From Coriolopsis trogii (Eukaryota > Basidiomycota > Agaricomycetes > Polyporales > Polyporaceae): 64,000 nt of DNA. Position 1 is the stretch's first letter, and the number at the start of each line of letters is the position of its first letter. The stretch covers positions 124,001 through 188,000 of the forward strand of contig JAHYIO010000006.1 in NCBI GenBank assembly GCA_020543525.1, read 5' to 3'. Of this stretch, positions 35,834 to 46,217 are shown one piece after another. Made by a program: the position numbers and the translations under genes. Under the pieces are notes generated by a model. That model did no database searches and had not been told where the DNA came from. It saw only the letters and a list, made by a program, of their open reading frames with translations.

Positions 35834-38800
35834 TCAAGATAGAAGTTCGTGTGCGTGATGATCTGCATATCTGTTAACATAGAAAGCCTGGAATGCATCT
35901 AGAGAGTCTGTATGCTTGAGTTGTTTCGGGATAGGCGAGCTACCTGGGACCCCAATGAGGTGAGCGGCTCGGAGCATACAGTCAAGATGTATGACGGATA
36001 CAACATGCTGTCCAAAGGTATCAACTTGAGGCTCAACAATCCACATGCCTGTCTCCTCGCAGGGGGTGTCACTGACGGGAACAAACCAGGACACCAGAGC
36101 ACAGGGAAAGAGGACACCATCGGGACCTTTGAACGAAAAGAAGAGATGGACACGGACAACTGTAAGACCACGGAAGCCAGGGAGGGCGTCGTCATGAACA
36201 ACAAAGGCACAATCATAGCGAGGCGGACCGCCACGCCAGGCTCGTACTGCTCGAATGCGCTCCTTACGGGCACCTTTTGCATTACAGACATCGCTTGGAG
36301 CTTTGAAAACCGCGACTGCCCAGGGGAAGACAGATATGCGTAGTGGCGGAGGCGGGCAGAGAGCTAGGTCTACAGTCTCTCTGGGTTCAATGGAGTCGGG
36401 ATGGAGTTGGACATAGAGGAAGCGCCGGATCAATGCTGGCAGATGCGGGAGTTGTAGTGCATGTGCAAGACTTGCAAGATCACGAGGGTATCCTCGGACT
36501 GGCAAGAACCAATCAGCTAAAGCAGGATTTGTTAATGAAAGCGGACGCTGCGTACCTGCACGTTTGGCAAGGGTCACTTTGCCCAGAGCATCGTCATCAG
36601 CTGCCGGTCCGCCATCTTCGTCCTCGTCAAGAGCTGCATGCCTTTCGGCACGCTCCACTGGGTCCTCTATAGGTTCTGCGACGTCGAGCTCTTCCCAGAG
36701 GTTCGGGATGTCCTGCTCTTCTTCAATAGTGGGGAGAAGAGGGCCGGCAAGCATCCCGCATGCCGTGAAGTCAGCTTCGGCGGCGGATAGTTTGTCAAGA
36801 CGCTGGTTTGTGAGTAGCATCTGTCCCAAGGCCTCGTAGCGGTTCGAGCGGTGATACGGCTCTTTCACGGCTTTGATGTGCTTCGACTCTGTAATGGAGG
36901 AGCACAGACCATTCGGTGCACCGAATTGTTGTATAAGTCGCGGGTAGTGCTTGAGCGAGTGCTGACGAGGAAGAGAGAACCCATCGAGTCGGACACCAGT
37001 GTCCTCGAACACAACCCAGTCGCGGTGAAAACATGCAAGAGTGTCCTTGATTCGGAGCAATGTGTGTGTTGTAATCACATCACGGCGCACTAGATAACAG
37101 AATTCCAAGAACGCGCTGAGGCACTGGACCATCTGCGACGGTACATAGCCCACGATGGCGGGAATATATACCTAAAGGTGTGATGAGTGCACGTCAAGTG
37201 GGTACGAGATTCTCAGACAAACCTTCATCAAAGCCTTTGAGTCATCGCCGGTCCACTGCTTGAAACCACGGCCCTCCGGAAAACGACGTAGTCTAGGAAA
37301 ATGTGGGACAGCAGCAATGCTATGAGGGAGCTAATATCAGACAATGTCCTAGAATAATAGTTGAAGTACGTACCGGCGATCAATATCTGCCAGAATGACG
37401 GCCGCTTGAGTCTTCCCGTGTGTGATCTCAAGATACTCCTCGACCCAAGACACCAGGTGATCCTTGAATGTGCCCTTGATTACTTGATGGAGGAGGTCCG
37501 GGGAGAGCATCTCGTGTATATCGGCACGAGGGAAAGATACCGTGAACGGCTAGAGTAAGAATGATCCAGTCAATATACGGTGGAAAGTTAGTTATAGTGT
37601 GCGCTGTGACATACCATTAGGTCTGCGACAATTCCGTAGTCGTCCCAGAGTGCCTTCGCGTCCATGATCGCGACGAGCTCTTCAGTGATGGCATGCGAGC
37701 GTCGATCTGCATTGCTATCCAGATCGTCACGAGGAGCATCACATCTACAAATATGAATACATTAATATCATTTGCAGAGTAAGTCACAAGTCCTCATACT
37801 TCGGGCACCACCCTTGAACAACGCATCCACGCAGTACTTGCTCCGGGTAGTCTGCAATATATGGTCCCAGGCCATATATCGTGCGTCGGTAGTGGCCATC
37901 GGCGTACTTCACGATCTCTGGAGTTTCCATACCGGGACGAAGAGACTCAAGAATCGTAGCAAGCGACGTGTGGAAGAGTTCGCGTCGAAACTTGCGGAAC
38001 GACGGATCGCCGGCGAATTCACGATCAGCTGCACGTTGAGGCTCATCAGTACAAGTCTAGTACAATGACGACGAGGGGTACACAAAGTTGAGAGGGTGGA
38101 GACTGGAGGAGCCAAAGGAAGCCTGTTCGATGTTGAATATCGTATAGCAGTGTGTACTTACTCTTAGGTATGGCCAGGAAGGCGATGAGTGAGACGGCGT
38201 TGCGATGCGCTCGACGCGCCGTGTTGTGAATGAGCCTATTAGAGAGGTATAGAGGGTAATATTCATTCTGACCTGTAGCGACGGACACGGTGGTCTTGTC
38301 GCTTCCAAGTATGACTGGACAAAAGGTGGCATCCTCGTTCGTCTCGTTTTGCGCAAGAATATCCTGAGAAAGCCTTCACGTGTCAGCTCAGCACCTCACA
38401 GGACACTTCTAGGTTCGCGCACCGCCTGTTCCCAAGCCCAATCGCCTGTTATGAAGTCAGTTAGGACTCTATCGGTCCCCTGGTGGACTCTCTTGGGCAC
38501 GTGATCCATCTCTCCATGGAAGGTCTTGTTGGCGAGCTGCATAAGAAGAACGCTACGCGGACATCTGAACCATACTTTGTACTCCTTCTCCATCCACGTC
38601 GGGACGTCGTGATCGGGACGCGGGCCCTTGTAGGTCACAATAAAGCACTGCCACGCGATATCTCCTAAAGGAATTTCGTCAATCGTCTCATACAGCTCTT
38701 TGGTGTCTGCAAAGGGCGGTGTGCCACTGAATGCGGCCCAGAGCTCCATGAGCTCGTTGATATGAGCTTCTGACATCTGTTCTTTCCGGTACAGGAAGTT

Positions 38801-39278
38801 GGCAATGCCAAAATGCGAACGTGAGAGAAAAGGGGCGTAGTTGCTTTGAGAACGAATTGGTTCAGGAGGTGGTGGTGCGCCCTCCGGGAGCGGCTGTCCT
38901 TGAGCATCACAAGGTCGACCTATACCTGGTCAGCACACACAATAAGTTGTACGCTAGAGATATAAAAGACTTACCCGAGAGCACTGGATGTTCTTGCACC
39001 ACTATGGGCACATTACTGTTTGCGGGCTCTACGTTGTCGTGACGCGGGTCTTCCTGCTGACCTTGAGGCTCAGGAGAGGGGACAGGCGGATTATCAGGCG
39101 ACGGTGAGCGTGAATTGGGATGTTGGACATGTGGTGGCGATGCGTCCCAGTTAGGTTGGTATACACGATGCACAGCGTTGATGTGTTGTGTACGCCCGCT
39201 TGCGGTCTTGAACCGAGCGACACATCCAGGCCAAGTACAGGCCAAAAGCCGTGGAAGGTAATTACGAGGGCCTGGCAT
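35834..39278 (-). CDS. Plavaka-family transposase
   Basis: The gene starts at 39278 with MPGPRNYLPRLLACTWPGCV; the CxxxxC...HxxxxH pattern (ARFKTASGRTQHINAVHRVY) is the N-terminal C2H2-like finger typical of these transposases. A Pro-rich linker follows. Downstream exons give EQMSEAHINELMELWAAF, GDIAWQCFIVTYKGPRP, VPTWMEKEYKVWFRCPR, FCPVILGSDKTTVSVATGQ and RRAHRNAVSLIAFLAIPK. The large last exons give GYVPSQMVQCLSAFLEFCYL, SLPRQHSLKHYPRLIQQFG and ITESKHIKAVKEPYHRSNR. It ends FQAFYVNRYADHHAHELLS. These are hallmark blocks of Plavaka transposases, distant CACTA/KDZ relatives abundant in basidiomycetes. I saw no certain frame break, so the protein may be intact. It would bind the element ends and excise it. 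Confidence 0.82.
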
Positions 39279-39364
39279 AGTATCACCTGTAACTATGCGC
39301 AGAAAGGTCAGATTCAGAACACTGTCGATTGGAGTTGCAATAGCGACAAATGAAAGGATGAAAG

Positions 39365-40055
39365 GCAGAAATGGACGGGGTGAGTGAGCACGCCAGAGGC
39401 TCACTCGTGTCATGCCTCTGACTGAGGTCACGCAGCATCGCCTCCAGAGTCTCCTCGCGTTTTGTGGTGCGCCGCTGCCTCTCGACCGGGTTCTCATCAT
39501 TGTCCGAGTCGTCCATGTCGACACCCCCACCAACGCCTCCAACGCCCGGTATCCTGTCTCCTCCAGCAGGCCGAGTGTTCCTGTCAAGTCCGAGCCTGTT
39601 GTCGATGCCAATCTTGATGTGCACGACGTTGATGAAGGTTTGGAACAAAGCCTGCAACGTTGGGTGACACGGAATTACACGCACAGGCATGCTACGGAAG
39701 ATCCCGGTCATGACCAGGCGATCCCCAAGCCTTGCAACGACGACAAGCTCGTTGTACACGCTCAACGACACGGTGTGAGGGGTCTGGCCGTTTAGAATGG
39801 CGTAGGGGTTCTCTTGGAGGCTGATGACCTGCCTGTCCGCAAACTGGCGGTCGTGGACGAACGACGTCGTGCCGATCGTGCCACAGACGTCGCATGGGCA
39901 ACAAGCGGGCGAGTCATCCATGTTTCCGCATTCAATCTCACCCTGGACAGTGTGGTTGCAGGTGAGGCAGCAGAAGAAGGCGTCCCACTTGTCTGGGATG
40001 ACGGGTGTGGCACGAATGACACGATCCGATGGGATGGCAGCCCTCGACCATACGA
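39365..40055 (-). pseudogene. captured fragment of replicative helicase subunit MCM4
   Basis: The frame reads VIRATPVIPDKWDAFFCCLT, then a CxxC...CxxC zinc ribbon (CLTCNHTVQGEIECG to CPCDVCGTIG), FVHDRQFADRQVISLQENP, TPHTVSLSVYNELVVVARLG, DRLVMTGIFRSMPVRVIP, an acidic loop and TKREETLEAMLRDLSQRHDT. This is the N-terminal OB-fold/zinc region of MCM4, a core subunit of the MCM2-7 helicase. The fragment fades out at the equivalent of the 'SLAPSI' segment, just before the AAA+ ATPase; no Walker motif follows. It lies inside the Plavaka element, immediately upstream of and co-oriented with its transposase. It cannot act as a helicase. Whether it is transcribed or fused to anything is unknown. Confidence 0.8.
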
Positions 40056-40569
40056 ATATATCGAGAAAGAGAACAGGAGCCTGAGCTATCTACTCACAAG
40101 CTGAATGACTGTCCCTCGTCCTTCTGATTCCTCAGGGCTCCACTCCACGTTATTCCGGCACTCTTGTTCGAATGTTGACGGAGGAATCGTCGCTAGACAG
40201 CGATACGTCAAGAACCGTGGCAGTCAGGGTTCAAAAATGAGACATATGGGGTAGGATGCGCGCCGTTGCCTGTGAACTGCACAAAATGAGTGTTCCTGAG
40301 GGGTCCTAGCTTGTAGAATCTGTTTGTCGTAGAAAACTGGAGGCAGGGCACGGTTGACAGTAGCAGAGCAGGCTTGGAAGTTGCTCACACATCGGAGCGG
40401 TTGTCGGGGACCTACTGGTCTCATTAGTAATCGTGTCATCGTCAAATCAGTGCCCTGGTGACTCGGTGTGCAGGCCGTGCTATCGGCATGGTTCCTGGAG
40501 GAGCACTGAGAGAAGATACACGGCAGCGGAGTGTTCGAACCTAACAGGTTCTCTCCTGCCAATGAAGAT

Positions 40570-40635
40570 GCATACATTGAGCTTAGAGCCGTGGTCGAGC
40601 ACTCTCTCGACCACGGCTCTAAGCTCAATGTATGC
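40570..40635. repeat. perfect 30-bp inverted repeat (hairpin, 6-nt loop)
   Basis: Arms 40570-40599 and 40606-40635 are exact reverse complements; the loop is cactct. The arms begin gcatacattgagcttagagc. It lies between the divergently oriented MCM4 fragment and DUF6532 gene. Confidence 0.95.
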
Positions 40636-40777
40636 GTCTAGGGAGAGAGGGCAAGGAGGACCCCGACCTTAATGGCGCGTGATAGCGGGCTTGCTCTCCG
40701 ATTGTGGCGCAAAGCCAGATGGTCTTAAGGCTTGCTCCCTTGCTATCGCATCCCTTTTCACCCCCGTTCGCTCCCCC

Positions 40778-43682
40778 ATGGCTCCCTGCAAGCAGAAACC
40801 TCCTGCTATATCCGCTCCTTCCCCTCACCAGCCTGTCCCTGAGGCTGAGCCTGTTAGGGGGACCAATCCTGATGCTGGGGCCCCTTCTCCTCGCCGCACT
40901 CGAGCGAGGAATAAGGATAGCCATCCAGGATACATCGTTCGCAAAAATTTCAATCCGGACAATCCGCTTCGACCCCCTACCCCACCCCACGTTGCCCGTG
41001 CTCGGACAGCTGCTACCGCCCAAGCAGAGCACGAAGCCCGTGTTCAACAGATCGCCAAGCAAGACAACGGTCTTGCCCGCGTCGCAGACTTGAAGAATAA
41101 GATACGGAGGCAGGAGGAGGCCGCTGACGCTGAGCGTCGCGAACCTCCCCCTCCTCCCGCCCCAAACCGAGTACCAGGACGAAAGATGCCAATGGTACAT
41201 CTTGCTTTCCGTTTTCAATCGCGGCTAGGTCACTATGACCGTCCAACCGCGTGTGTGCTCTTGTAGCCTCTTTGAGCACTACTCACCTACTATCCCAAGC
41301 TAACTCCTTCCCTCCATTAGTCACCTCAAACAAACGCGCGTCGACGTTGTCCAAGGGCAAGGCCCAAGCCATTGCAGACGTCAACGACATGTTTTCGGAC
41401 ACAGCTTCCAGCGACGCTATGCTGTCATCTGGTCAGTTGAAACTCCTGTCCCCGTGCCTGGAACCTCGCTAACCTCATTTTGAGCAGACGATGAGCCGTT
41501 GAGTCGAGCGCCGCAGATCTTAGATGCGTCGGAGGATGAGGTAGTTGAGAGCGAAGACAGTAGGTCCGCATTCGAGCTCGATGAGGATGCAGAGGACGAG
41601 GAAGCCAGTGAGGACGAGGAAGAAGCAATGGAAGTTGACGAGGAGCCTGAGACTGCGCAACCCAAGAAGCGCAGGACGAAGGTTAAAGTGCCTCGCTTGC
41701 AACGCAGCGATGTCGACACTGCAAGCGCTCGCGACTCAACTCCCGCAGTCTCAAAGAGGAAGGAGGCTCCCAGTGCCCAGGAAACTCCACATGCCAACTC
41801 GTAAGTCCTCCCATATCCTCTGCGCTCTCTTTCGTCTCTCGAACATCGCACGGAAGACGTACTTTATCTTCGACACATTCAACTTTGCCGTGTTCATCCA
41901 CATCTTCTTCATCGTTCTTGACACTGCTCACCGCTAGCTGGATTGACGAGGCCAAGTTCACATCGCACCATCTCTTTCTTTCGTGTTACCACGTCCTCTC
42001 GTGTTCTCGCCTTTCCTGGCTACACCCGAAACGAACTCCTATCTAAACCATTTCCTACAGCAAGAAGCCCAAGAAGGTCGCGGTCGTAGGCGGCGTGCGT
42101 CAAGACTTCGTTGCTCACTTCAAGACTCCTGCCAAGACACCGCGACCCCGTCTCTCTACGACCTCCCTGGCTGAAGCAACTAGTACCCCCCTCCGATCCG
42201 TTAACTCGACTATTCGCAGTGCACAATCCGTTCCTGGCTCTCACGTTTCTCAGGCGGTGCCTGCTCCGCCCATTGCTCCCGATGATCAAGTTGGTGTTGT
42301 GGTACAAGACTATGCTGGCCTCTCTGACGAAGACGATGAGCTCGAGAGAGCCATGCTCAGGACCCAGGTTGCACCTGCCGTCGCTCTCAATGTCCTCGAG
42401 GGCGCTCCTGCTCCTGGAGGAGCTGCCGCTGGAACCTTAGACCCCTCGGTGGCGCCCCGACTTCAAGTTGCACGACGAGTGAGTCCATCAATTTTGTGTC
42501 ACGGCCACCTTTGCTCATCTACATGTAGCAGGACCTCCTGACGAGGGTAACACATGTTCATCCCTCAGATGCAGCTGGAGGGTCGAAGAAGAAGAAAGTC
42601 CCCAAGCATTTCACCCTCAAAGATATCCCTGACCCAGTCATGCGAAACGACTATTCGCTCTGCATCCACCTGCTTATTGTGGCCCTCTCTGGCATACAGG
42701 AGCCATTCCAGCCTCTCTCTCTTGAAACTCGTCAACTTGTTTTCGATCTTGCATACCCGACGTCAGGATACCGGGTAGTCCCCGATGACGTCTTTTATGA
42801 CCTCGTAAGTGCCCCAGCTCTATGCATCCTCGGTTTTCTTCAATGCTAACTCTATTTGGTTCGCCTGTAGATGGGTTGCAGTGCATCAATATGGCAGGCC
42901 AGGTTCCGAAAGCATGCTTTAGAAGTCATCAGTGACCTCTTTCGGCGGCTTGACTTGCCTCGCGAAGCTCGGGCAGCATATGTCCGCGAGCAGCTAGGTT
43001 TGACCGAAGAGCATCTCGCGCACTATGCGGAGGCCACAGAATTTACAGAACGCGACCCCATCAAAGACCTCCGCACTCCGTTCCTCTGGAAGACCTACGA
43101 GAATGGGAAGCGCCACGTAAGTCGTCTTGTGTCATAACGTTCCAAGTCTCACTGTGAACAACGGGTGGGGTACAGGGCAAGTATCAAGGCAAGGCAATGC
43201 TCGACGTTTTCGGCTGTGTTCATTACCACGCTCTAAACAAGTTACCTCGCAACTTATGTGACGCTGTCGATGCGATGCCCAAGTCTCGACCTGTGGGCAC
43301 ACTTATCATGAGCGCATTGGCGGTAAGTTCTTGCATCTTTGCTGTGTGTGTGTGCTGAGCATTCCTTCACAAGGTTGAGTTTGCACTGAAGGCGTGGCGC
43401 AATGGGGACAAGGTTATCCCGGCAACCAAAGATGGCGAGTTCTCGGACGCGAAATGTGGCAACATCATCGCGTGGGACGCGCGGCGTAACGAGTACATAC
43501 AGACCAACACTGTGACAAGCATCTATGAGAAAGCGTGCAGCCTAGATGAAGACAGATGGTCCGTCATCGAAGCTACATCGTGTAGCTATCTTCGCCAGCA
43601 GAACCAAGCCGTTCAGCAAGCCAAGATCCATACTGTCGAAGATGCACGTCCTCCCGACTTTGCGTCGTCTGACCGCGAGTAA
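40778..43682 (+). CDS. DUF6532-type protein inside the Plavaka element
   Basis: A multi-exon gene starting MAPCKQKPPAISAPSPHQPV. The long N-terminal half is low-complexity: Pro-rich, then a basic stretch, an acidic block (EDEEASEDEEEAMEVDEEPE) and nuclear-localisation-like KKRRTKVKV. After GSKKKKVPKHFTLKDIPDPV the globular domain begins: SLCIHLLIVALSGIQEPFQP, RQLVFDLAYPTSGYRVVPDD, WQARFRKHALEVISDLFRRL, and KYQGKAMLDVFGCVHYHALN. This looks like the DUF6532 domain of basidiomycete proteins. The acidic/basic head suggests a nuclear or DNA-associated protein (inference). It ends at TAA 43680-43682. Divergent to the transposase module, it may be element cargo or a second transposition protein. Confidence 0.7.
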
Positions 43683-44448
43683 GCGCACACACAGCCACGT
43701 GCCCGTGCACGGCCAAGCTCCTGCAGGAAGTCGTACACACATATGCCGAGCAGCTCGGAACGTCGCCTGTAGGCCACTGCGACGGGCACGTATTAGTAAG
43801 GCCCGACTCATTGTTGTACATGGTAACTGGTGTTCGTGCGGTGCAGACGTCTGCTGACTCCCCGCCGTCTCTCCTAGGTTGCGTACATACCCCTTCATAT
43901 TCCCTTTCCTTCTCTCGTCTCTCTCAATTGCTTGGACACTCCCCCGTCTCCATGGGACGTCACTCTTTACTAACTTGGACTCCTCTGTTCCGTGCTCCGT
44001 CACTCCTTATATACGCTCATTCTGCCCATTTCCCCCATGATTTCTTGTCTCATCTCCTTGTTCCGGAATCAAGCTTCGAACCTCTATGCTACGGTAAGTG
44101 GGATTACGACAAACATCTTGGTTGCAGGGCTCTAATCAATGTCTAGGAGCCTCCACTGTCCTTACTCGGCTGTTTATTTATTATTCTATGGTGAGTGCAC
44201 TTTCAATTGGTGGTATGCAGACGGACGCTCAGTGGACTGCAGGCTCCGATCATTACGATCCTATACCGGCCAATTTTGTGGCATGTGCGCCGTAGCTTGT
44301 AGCCACTATGCCATGCTGATTACTCTTTACATCTTCCGGTCCAATATACCTATGTTTTGTGACCATAATTCGCTGCCTGATGCCTGAAAGCCGAGAATTT
44401 GTGTTCGTATTGGGTGCTATATGGTGTGCTAGCAGGGAACTATCAATA
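43683..44448. other. non-coding right part of the Plavaka element
   Basis: This is 766 bp between the DUF6532 gene and the Gypsy target duplication. No coding homology is seen; it should belong to the subterminal region of the Plavaka element. Confidence 0.4.
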
Positions 44449-44453
44449 GTGCT
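44449..44453. repeat. left target-site duplication of Gypsy element (gtgct)
   Basis: gtgct at 44449-44453 recurs at 52716-52720, flanking the two LTRs exactly. Confidence 0.9.
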
Positions 44454-44941
44454 TGTTAAGATCGGTCTAAGCGAGGGATGCTACGGCCTTCGAGCGCGTA
44501 GCGAGATGTTGCAAAGATGTGAAGATCGAATAGAACACCGTTCTATTCGGAAGCCTGATGGTACAGATTAGGTAAACGAGGAGATCGAAGCTGGGGTTCC
44601 TTGATGGAAACCTCGGCTATTATATATAGTACAATGTATCCTGCCATAAACGGTATAGTGTCGTGGCAGTACCATAGGAACGGAGTCATGAGGCTGCGGA
44701 TGACTGAGTGGGGGTTATATATAGCTAAGCTGACAGATCTGGGTTTATATATAGATAGGCTGACTGAGCGAGGAGATATAGATAGTAAAGATGATTAAGC
44801 ATATGTAAAGGCGATGACAAAAAGACGAACGATGCATGCGGGAAGATGAAGAGTAAGCAGGATGACAACAAGGGACAGAGGACGCGACGAAATGGTAAGG
44901 AACAAGACGATACTGGTCAGAAGTAAGGGTAGGTTGTAACA
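44454..44941 (-). repeat. 3' LTR of the Gypsy element
   Basis: 488 bp starting tgttaag and ending gttgtaaca on the plus strand. It aligns with 52228-52715 at a constant offset of 7774 with eight transitions. It contains repeated ttatatatag tracts and tgactgag motifs. Confidence 0.95.
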
Positions 44942-44955
44942 TTACCCCCTCTCAA
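44942..44955 (-). other. polypurine tract
   Basis: On the minus strand this reads ttgagagggggtaa, directly abutting the 3' LTR. This is the expected primer site for plus-strand DNA synthesis. Confidence 0.75.
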
Positions 44956-44978
44956 GGCCGATGGTCCCCAGAGGCATA

Positions 44979-46217
44979 CTAGACCTGGTTGACGTCGTCC
45001 ATTGACGGCGCTGCATTGCCATCAAGAAACGTGGCGTCGGTTTGAGCGTCGTGTTGTTCTAGGAGGTCGTCATTGTTGACCTCGACGTTCATCGCGTTGC
45101 TGTCCAACGAATCCCAAGACGCGTTGTTTGCGGCCACCTCATCCCATCTGTTCTCCAGAACGCCCCACCCATCATCGTTCAGAGGGAGATGACGAGTGTT
45201 GATCCTCGTCACCCCGTCGACGACGTTTCCGTGGGCGACCCCCCCCCAGGGTCTCCTCGGCAGCAAGTCCCCCAATGCCTGAGTGATGTAGGGGTGCACT
45301 GCGAGGTGCCGCAGGGCGTCTTCGGCGACTCGGACGAGTCGCGCGTAGGCGTCCTCCAGGGCCGCCAGGACGTGCCTCTGATTTGCCCCCGAATTCTCGG
45401 CCAGTAGGATCCCTTGTTGGATCCCCGGCCCAATATGCACGTACTCCCGATAGGCTTGCACCCACCGGAGAGCCGCAGGGTACTCGATCAGCCACGCCTC
45501 CACCGTTCCCTCCAAGTCCGGGTGCGCCAGCACCCACCCCACCCGGTCGTGGAGAGTCCCGTCGCTGTACAACCCAGTTTGGGGGCGGGGGAGGTGGTTG
45601 TAGGAGGGGAGCAGATTGTGACTGGAGCGAATAAATGAGGGTGTGGGCGGTTGCCGTGAGATGGACGAGTGCGTGTGTGAATTGATAGAACTCAGGGGGG
45701 AGGAAGAACAGGGGTGGTTGTTGTTGCGGTGGCGGTTGTTGTGGTTGCGGCGGCGGTTGCGGGAGTTCTGGGGTTGTTGCTGGTTCTGTTGGGGTTGCTG
45801 GTGGGACATTGTAGTCGCGAGTGATAGTGAGGCCGGGGATACGTTCGAGGTTGGGGAGGTCGACGAATTGATCTGGAGATGGAGGAGGATTGGAGTGGGA
45901 ATGGGGGTTCGGTTGGCAAGAGGTCGAAGCTGGAAGGACAGGTGGAAAAGGGGGAGGAGGTATAAAATCAGATAAAAAAGAATGAATAGGAATAGGTCGG
46001 ATAGGGAGGGGAGCCGTGACGAGACGAGAAGAGGAGGCTGTGGGAAGACGGGGAGCTGTGAAGGTTGAAGGTTCTGGGGAGGTAGGGAAATATCGAGGGC
46101 TTGTTGGAGGGGGAAGAGGAGTAGGATTATAAGGAGGACTTGAGGGAGTGTCGTAGTCAGGGTATTGGAGTTCCCCCGGAATGGTGGATGGAAAAGAAAG
46201 GTGGGACATGGTTTCAT
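44979..46217 (-). CDS. third ORF of the Gypsy element, downstream of pol
   Basis: A frame of 412 codons begins at the ATG immediately after the pol stop (TGAATG). An overlapping second frame (45172-46209, MSHLSFPSTIPGELQYPDYD) is rich in Pro and Ser. The likely original protein may combine the Pro-rich head of the second frame with the tail of the first (HDRVGWVLAHPDLEGTVEAW to DALRHLAVHP), implying a frameshift in this copy. No membrane segment or envelope feature is visible. It lies where some retrotransposons carry extra genes. I recognise no family and cannot assign a role. Confidence 0.5.
   Translation of the reverse strand: MKPCPTFLFHPPFRGNSNTLTTTLPQVLLIILLLFPLQQALDISLPPQNLQPSQLPVFPQPPLLVSSRLPSLSDLFLFILFYLILYLLPLFHLSFQLRPLANRTPIPTPILLHLQINSSTSPTSNVSPASLSLATTMSHQQPQQNQQQPQNSRNRRRNHNNRHRNNNHPCSSSPLSSINSHTHSSISRQPPTPSFIRSSHNLLPSYNHLPRPQTGLYSDGTLHDRVGWVLAHPDLEGTVEAWLIEYPAALRWVQAYREYVHIGPGIQQGILLAENSGANQRHVLAALEDAYARLVRVAEDALRHLAVHPYITQALGDLLPRRPWGGVAHGNVVDGVTRINTRHLPLNDDGWGVLENRWDEVAANNASWDSLDSNAMNVEVNNDDLLEQHDAQTDATFLDGNAAPSMDDVNQV

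Noticed and set aside
45172..46209. Second overlapping frame in the Gypsy third ORF as a separate gene
   Set aside because: More likely the other half of one frameshifted gene than an independent overlapping gene; described within the third-ORF entry.
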